Source: Comamonadaceae bacterium UBA4962
GTDB lineage: Bacteria > Pseudomonadota > Gammaproteobacteria > Burkholderiales > Burkholderiaceae_C
NCBI GenBank assembly: GCA_002397315.1
Contig: DHAE01000026.1
Location: forward strand, 256,806-320,805
DNA: 64,000 nucleotides
Direction of reading: 5' to 3'
Of the stretch, positions 60,745 to 64,000 are shown in pieces; within the stretch, counting starts at the first letter, position 1; the number at the start of each line of letters is the position of its first letter. A program made the position numbers and the translations under genes. The notes under the pieces are model-generated. The model was not told the origin of the DNA, ran no database searches, and saw only the letters and a program-made list of their open reading frames with translations.

Positions 60745-61752
60745 ATGCACGACGCTCCCACCATGCATCCCACCCCTGCCCCGCGCCCGGCGGCCCAGGC
60801 CACCCCGGCTGCGCCGGGAGGCGCCTGGAAGGCCTGGATTCCCGCGCTGCTGGCGCTCTTCGCGGTGCCCCTGCTGCTGGCCGGCAATCCGTTCTACGTG
60901 CACCTCGCGGTGCTCATCTGCATCAACATCGTCTTCGTGAACGGCCTGTCGGTCATCAGCCGCACGGGGCAGCTCTCGTTCTGCCATGCCGCGTTCATGG
61001 GCATGGGCGCCTTCACGGCGGTGATCTGCACCACGCGCCTGCACACCCCGTTCCCCGTTTCCGTGCTGGCGGGCGTGGGCGTCTCGGTGCTGGTGGCCTG
61101 GCTGCTGGGCGCGGTGATCCTGCGCCTGCAGGGCGTGTACTTCGTGCTCGTCACCTTCTGCTTCGGCGAGCTGTTCCGGCTGGTGCTGCTGGAGGGCGGC
61201 AGCCTCACCGGCGGCGCCAACGGCATCGCCAACATCCCGCCGGCCAGCATCTTCGGCATCGCGCTGGACAGCAAGCTGTCGTTCTACGGCCTCGCGGCGG
61301 CCAGCGCGTTCGCGTCGATCGTGCTGCTGATCGCGCTCTTCAAGACGCCGCGCGGGCACGAACTCGACGCGGTGGGCGACAACCCCGACCTGGCCGAAGC
61401 CAGCGGCATCGGCATCCAGGGCACGCAGATGTTCGCCTTCCTGCTGGGCAGCGGGCTCGCGGGCTTCGCGGGGGCTCTGCTCGCGCACTACCTGGGTTTC
61501 GTGTCGCCCGAATCGTTCAGCCAGCACGTGTCCGTGGCGGCCATCATCATGCTGGTGATCGGCGGACGCGGTTCGGTGGTCGGCCCGATCCTCGGCGCGC
61601 TCATCATGACGCCGCTGCCGGAGCTGTTCCGCAGCGCGATCGAGACGCAGAACATCCTCTACGGGATCACGCTGATCCTGGTGCTCAAGTTCCTGCCGAT
61701 GGGTCTGGTCGGCATCGGCGCCCGCCTGCGGCGCCAGAAAGGCGCGCGATGA
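60745..61752 (+). CDS. livM: branched-chain-amino-acid-type ABC transporter permease (LivM)
   Basis: The 335-residue protein has a hydrophobic core of about nine to ten segments and the LivM hallmarks NIVFVNGLSVISRTGQLSFCHAAFMGMGAF, LTGGANGI and GGRGSVVGPILGA. The first 30 residues are Pro/Ala-rich and not conserved. It overlaps livG by four bases as ATGA. Confidence 0.91.
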   Translation: MHDAPTMHPTPAPRPAAQATPAAPGGAWKAWIPALLALFAVPLLLAGNPFYVHLAVLICINIVFVNGLSVISRTGQLSFCHAAFMGMGAFTAVICTTRLHTPFPVSVLAGVGVSVLVAWLLGAVILRLQGVYFVLVTFCFGELFRLVLLEGGSLTGGANGIANIPPASIFGIALDSKLSFYGLAAASAFASIVLLIALFKTPRGHELDAVGDNPDLAEASGIGIQGTQMFAFLLGSGLAGFAGALLAHYLGFVSPESFSQHVSVAAIIMLVIGGRGSVVGPILGALIMTPLPELFRSAIETQNILYGITLILVLKFLPMGLVGIGARLRRQKGAR

Positions 61753-62528
61753 CCGCATTGCTCACCATCGAGGGCCTGGGCAAGAACTTCGGCGGCCTGG
61801 CCGCCGTGCGCGACCTGAGCTTCACGCTGAATGAAGGCGAGATCGTCGGGCTGATCGGCCCGAACGGCGCCGGCAAGAGCACGGCGTTCAACATGATCAG
61901 CGGCGCGCTGCCGCCCTCCGCCGGCCGCATCGTCTTCGCGGGCGAGGACATCACCGGCCGCAAGCCGAGCCAGGTGGTGCGCCACGGCCTGGCGCGCACC
62001 TTCCAGTCGGCCACGGTCTACCCGAAATCGACGGTGCAGGAGAACGTCTACCGCGGCGCGCTCTGCCATTTCGGGGTGCCCGTCTGGGCGCAGATCGCGC
62101 GGACCGCGGCCTACCGGGACGCATGCCGCCGGGTGCGCGAGCAGGTGGACCAGGTGCTGGAGACCACCGGGCTCGCGCCCCTACGGCACGAGATCGCGGG
62201 CGAGCTGGCCTACGGCCACCAGAAGCGCATCGGCGTGGCCGTGGGCCTGGCCACCCGGCCGCGCCTGCTGCTGCTCGACGAGCCCGCCGCCGGCCTCAAC
62301 CCCGAGGAATGCGCCGAGTTCGGGCGGCTGCTCAAGACGCTGCGCGACGCGCACGGCATTTCGCTGCTGTTCGTCGAGCACCACATGGCGCTGGTGATGG
62401 GCACCTGCGAAAAGATCATCGTCCTCGTGCAGGGACAGAAGATCGCGCAGGGCACGGCGGAAGAAATCCGCAACAGCCCCGCGGTGATCGAAGCCTATCT
62501 GGGAGTGGATGAAGATGCGCACGCTTGA
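61749..62528 (+). CDS. livG: ABC transporter ATP-binding protein (LivG)
   Basis: The 259-residue ATPase has Walker A GPNGAGKST (37-45), the signature AYGHQKR (in place of LSGGQ, as is normal for LivG), Walker B LLLLDEPAAGLNPEE and the switch histidine in FVEHHM. It overlaps livF by 20 bases. Confidence 0.94.
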   Translation: MTALLTIEGLGKNFGGLAAVRDLSFTLNEGEIVGLIGPNGAGKSTAFNMISGALPPSAGRIVFAGEDITGRKPSQVVRHGLARTFQSATVYPKSTVQENVYRGALCHFGVPVWAQIARTAAYRDACRRVREQVDQVLETTGLAPLRHEIAGELAYGHQKRIGVAVGLATRPRLLLLDEPAAGLNPEECAEFGRLLKTLRDAHGISLLFVEHHMALVMGTCEKIIVLVQGQKIAQGTAEEIRNSPAVIEAYLGVDEDAHA

Positions 62529-63228
62529 AGTGAAGGACATCGTCGTCCACTACGGCCTCGTGCAGGCCCTGCACGGCGTGGGCTTCCGCATCGAGGCCGG
62601 GAAGATCGTGGCGCTGATCGGCTCCAACGGGGCCGGCAAGAGCACCACGCTCAAGGCGCTGATGGGCCTGAAGCGCCTGACCTCCGGCTCGCTGCTGCTG
62701 GACGGCCGGCCGATCGAAGGCACGCATGCGGCGCAGCGCGTCGGGCTGGGGCTGGCGCTGTCGCCCGAAGGCCGCCGGCTGTTTCCGCGCATGTCCGTCT
62801 GGGAGAACCTGATGGTGGGCGCACACACGGTGCGCTCGTCCGCGCAGCGCGGGAAGTCGCTGGACCTGGTCTATGAGCTCTTCCCGCGCGTGAAGGAGCG
62901 GCGCGAGCAGATGGCCGGGTCGCTCTCGGGCGGCGAGCAGCAGATGGTGGCCATCGGCCGGGCGCTGATGTCGCACCCGCGCATCCTGATGCTCGACGAG
63001 CCTTCGCTCGGCATCGCGCCCAAGATCGTCTCGGAGATCGCGCAGGCGATCCGGCGGCTGAATGCGGAGACCGGCATCTCCGTCGTCCTGGTCGAACAGA
63101 ACGCGCGGCTCGCGCTGAAGATGGCGCACGACGCCTACGTGTTCGAGCAGGGGAGCGTGATCCGTTCGGGATCGGGGCAGGAGCTGCTGAACGACGCCTT
63201 CGTGCAGAAGGCCTTCCTCGGCATCTGA
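62509..63228 (+). CDS. livF: ABC transporter ATP-binding protein (LivF)
   Basis: The 239-residue ATPase has Walker A GSNGAGKST (38-46), signature SLSGGEQQMVAIGRAL, Walker B ILMLDEPSLGIAPK and the LVEQNA switch. The first ATG (62509) is only three bases after GGGAG; the second (62515) is nine bases away and could be the real start. Confidence 0.94.
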   Translation: MKMRTLEVKDIVVHYGLVQALHGVGFRIEAGKIVALIGSNGAGKSTTLKALMGLKRLTSGSLLLDGRPIEGTHAAQRVGLGLALSPEGRRLFPRMSVWENLMVGAHTVRSSAQRGKSLDLVYELFPRVKERREQMAGSLSGGEQQMVAIGRALMSHPRILMLDEPSLGIAPKIVSEIAQAIRRLNAETGISVVLVEQNARLALKMAHDAYVFEQGSVIRSGSGQELLNDAFVQKAFLGI

Positions 63229-63256
63229 AGCCCGCACACGGAAAGGAACCCACCCC

Positions 63257-64000
63257 ATGAATCCGCAGACCTCCCCCTCCGCCCTGCCGGTCATCCCGCG
63301 CGCGGAAGTGCGGCCCGCCTGGCTCGCGCAGCACACCGAGGCGGCGCTGGAGCCCGATCTCGCGATCATCGATCCGCACCACCACCTGTCCGACCACGGC
63401 TGGGGCGGCTACCTCGCGGACGACCTGCTGGCCGACCTGGGCTCGGGCCACCGCATCGAATCGACCGTCTTCATCCAGGTGGGCTTCGCGTACCGGGACA
63501 GTGGCCCGGAACACCTCAAGCCCGTGGGCGAGACCGAGCGCGTGGTCCGCATCGCGAGAGAAGCCGCCCAGGCAGGACATGCCACGCGGCTTTGCGCCGG
63601 CATCGTCGGCTTCGCCGATCTCTCGCTGGGCGCGGCCGTGGAAGAAGTGCTCGCCGCACAGATCGAGGCCGGTGCCGGGCGCTTCCGCGGCATCCGCTGC
63701 CATGCCGCGGCGCATGCCGAATTCCAGTACGGCGTCATGCAGGCGCCGCCGCTGCACCTCTATATGGCACCGGCGTTCCGCGACGGCTTCGCCCGCCTGG
63801 CGCAGTTCGGGCTCAGTTTCGACTCCTGGGCCTACCACACCCAGCTGCAAGAACTCGCCGACCTCGCCCGCGCCTTCCCGCAGACGCCCGTGGCGATCGA
63901 CCACGTGGGCGCGCCGGTCGGCGTCGGGCCCTATGCGGGCCGGCGCGATGCGGTGTTCGCGGAGTGGAGGGCCGACATGCGCCGCATCGCCGAATTGCCC
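63257..64000 (+). CDS. amidohydrolase family protein, partial (cut at window end)
   Basis: The 248 visible residues begin after AAAGGA and show the metal-binding start DLAIIDPHHHLSDHGWGGY with the HxH-type motif (about 38-45), and later FRGIRCHAAAHAE and VAIDHVGAPVGVGPYAG. This fits TIM-barrel amidohydrolases related to 2-pyrone-4,6-dicarboxylate hydrolase and amidohydrolase_2. It lies 28 bases after livF on the same strand, so it probably belongs to the transporter operon. The C terminus is outside the window. Confidence 0.85.
   Translation, partial: MNPQTSPSALPVIPRAEVRPAWLAQHTEAALEPDLAIIDPHHHLSDHGWGGYLADDLLADLGSGHRIESTVFIQVGFAYRDSGPEHLKPVGETERVVRIAREAAQAGHATRLCAGIVGFADLSLGAAVEEVLAAQIEAGAGRFRGIRCHAAAHAEFQYGVMQAPPLHLYMAPAFRDGFARLAQFGLSFDSWAYHTQLQELADLARAFPQTPVAIDHVGAPVGVGPYAGRRDAVFAEWRADMRRIAELP

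Noticed and set aside
59827..61758. Long minus-strand frame opposite livH and livM
   Set aside because: Shadow of two well-recognised permease genes.

Overview
The window is a GC-rich, densely coded chromosomal segment of a beta-proteobacterium. Gene content and order point to the Burkholderiales family Comamonadaceae, most likely Acidovorax or a close relative. The signs are the folC-dedD-cvpA-purF-metZ-gltX run, the rpsB-tsf-pyrH-frr-uppS-cdsA-dxr-rseP-bamA-skp-lpxD-fabZ-lpxA-lpxB-rnhB run, a Bug/TctC-type receptor, and many ATGA start/stop overlaps. The genus is inference from protein character; no database comparison was possible. No phage, insertion sequence, CRISPR array, rRNA or replication origin was seen.

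Layout. 1-332: tRNA genes on the minus strand (Ala, Glu and the first 15 bases of a probable tRNA-Asp), driven by a promoter that overlaps the end of gltX. 318-7416: minus-strand housekeeping operon (folC, dedD, cvpA, purF, metZ, gltX). 7464-12194: plus-strand genes: an ArsC/Spx-like protein, a glycine-zipper envelope protein, ppnP, argG, then an ECF41-type sigma factor with its carboxymuconolactone decarboxylase-like partner. 12228-18982: murB, yajQ, a retropepsin-like protease, a degenerate HD-GYP protein, plsY, ybaK, an aldo/keto reductase and an alpha/beta hydrolase. 19118-24160: prfB with its programmed frameshift, pepN, fbp and tRNA-Thr with a terminator.

24182-29065: a catabolic island: a LysR regulator divergent from an acyl-CoA dehydrogenase, a Bug/TctC solute receptor and a CaiB-type CoA transferase. 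29207-44591: a long minus-strand run coupling translation factors (rpsB, tsf, frr), UMP kinase, isoprenoid and phospholipid synthesis (dxr, uppS, cdsA), outer-membrane biogenesis (bamA, skp, rseP) and lipid A synthesis (lpxD, fabZ, lpxA, lpxB), ending in rnhB and a SpoU methyltransferase. 44916-48197: a DadA-like oxidoreductase, a bifunctional NAD(P)HX repair enzyme and a small exported protein.

48214-53594: a PbrR/CadR-type metal regulator is coupled to an MCE lipid-transport set (permease, MCE protein, lipoprotein) that has no ATPase gene beside it; the regulator is divergent from a His-rich P1B-type metal ATPase. 53601-64000: a LysR regulator, a TcuA/TcuB electron-transfer dehydrogenase pair, an SCP2-like protein, an alpha/beta hydrolase, a complete branched-chain-amino-acid-type ABC transporter and an amidohydrolase cut by the window edge. 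It looks like one uptake-and-degradation unit whose substrate cannot be read from the sequence.

The least conventional loci are the ECF41 module with a near-perfect autoregulatory promoter and an apparently leaderless start, the metal-regulator/MCE operon without an ATPase, and the tcuAB/ABC/hydrolase cluster.
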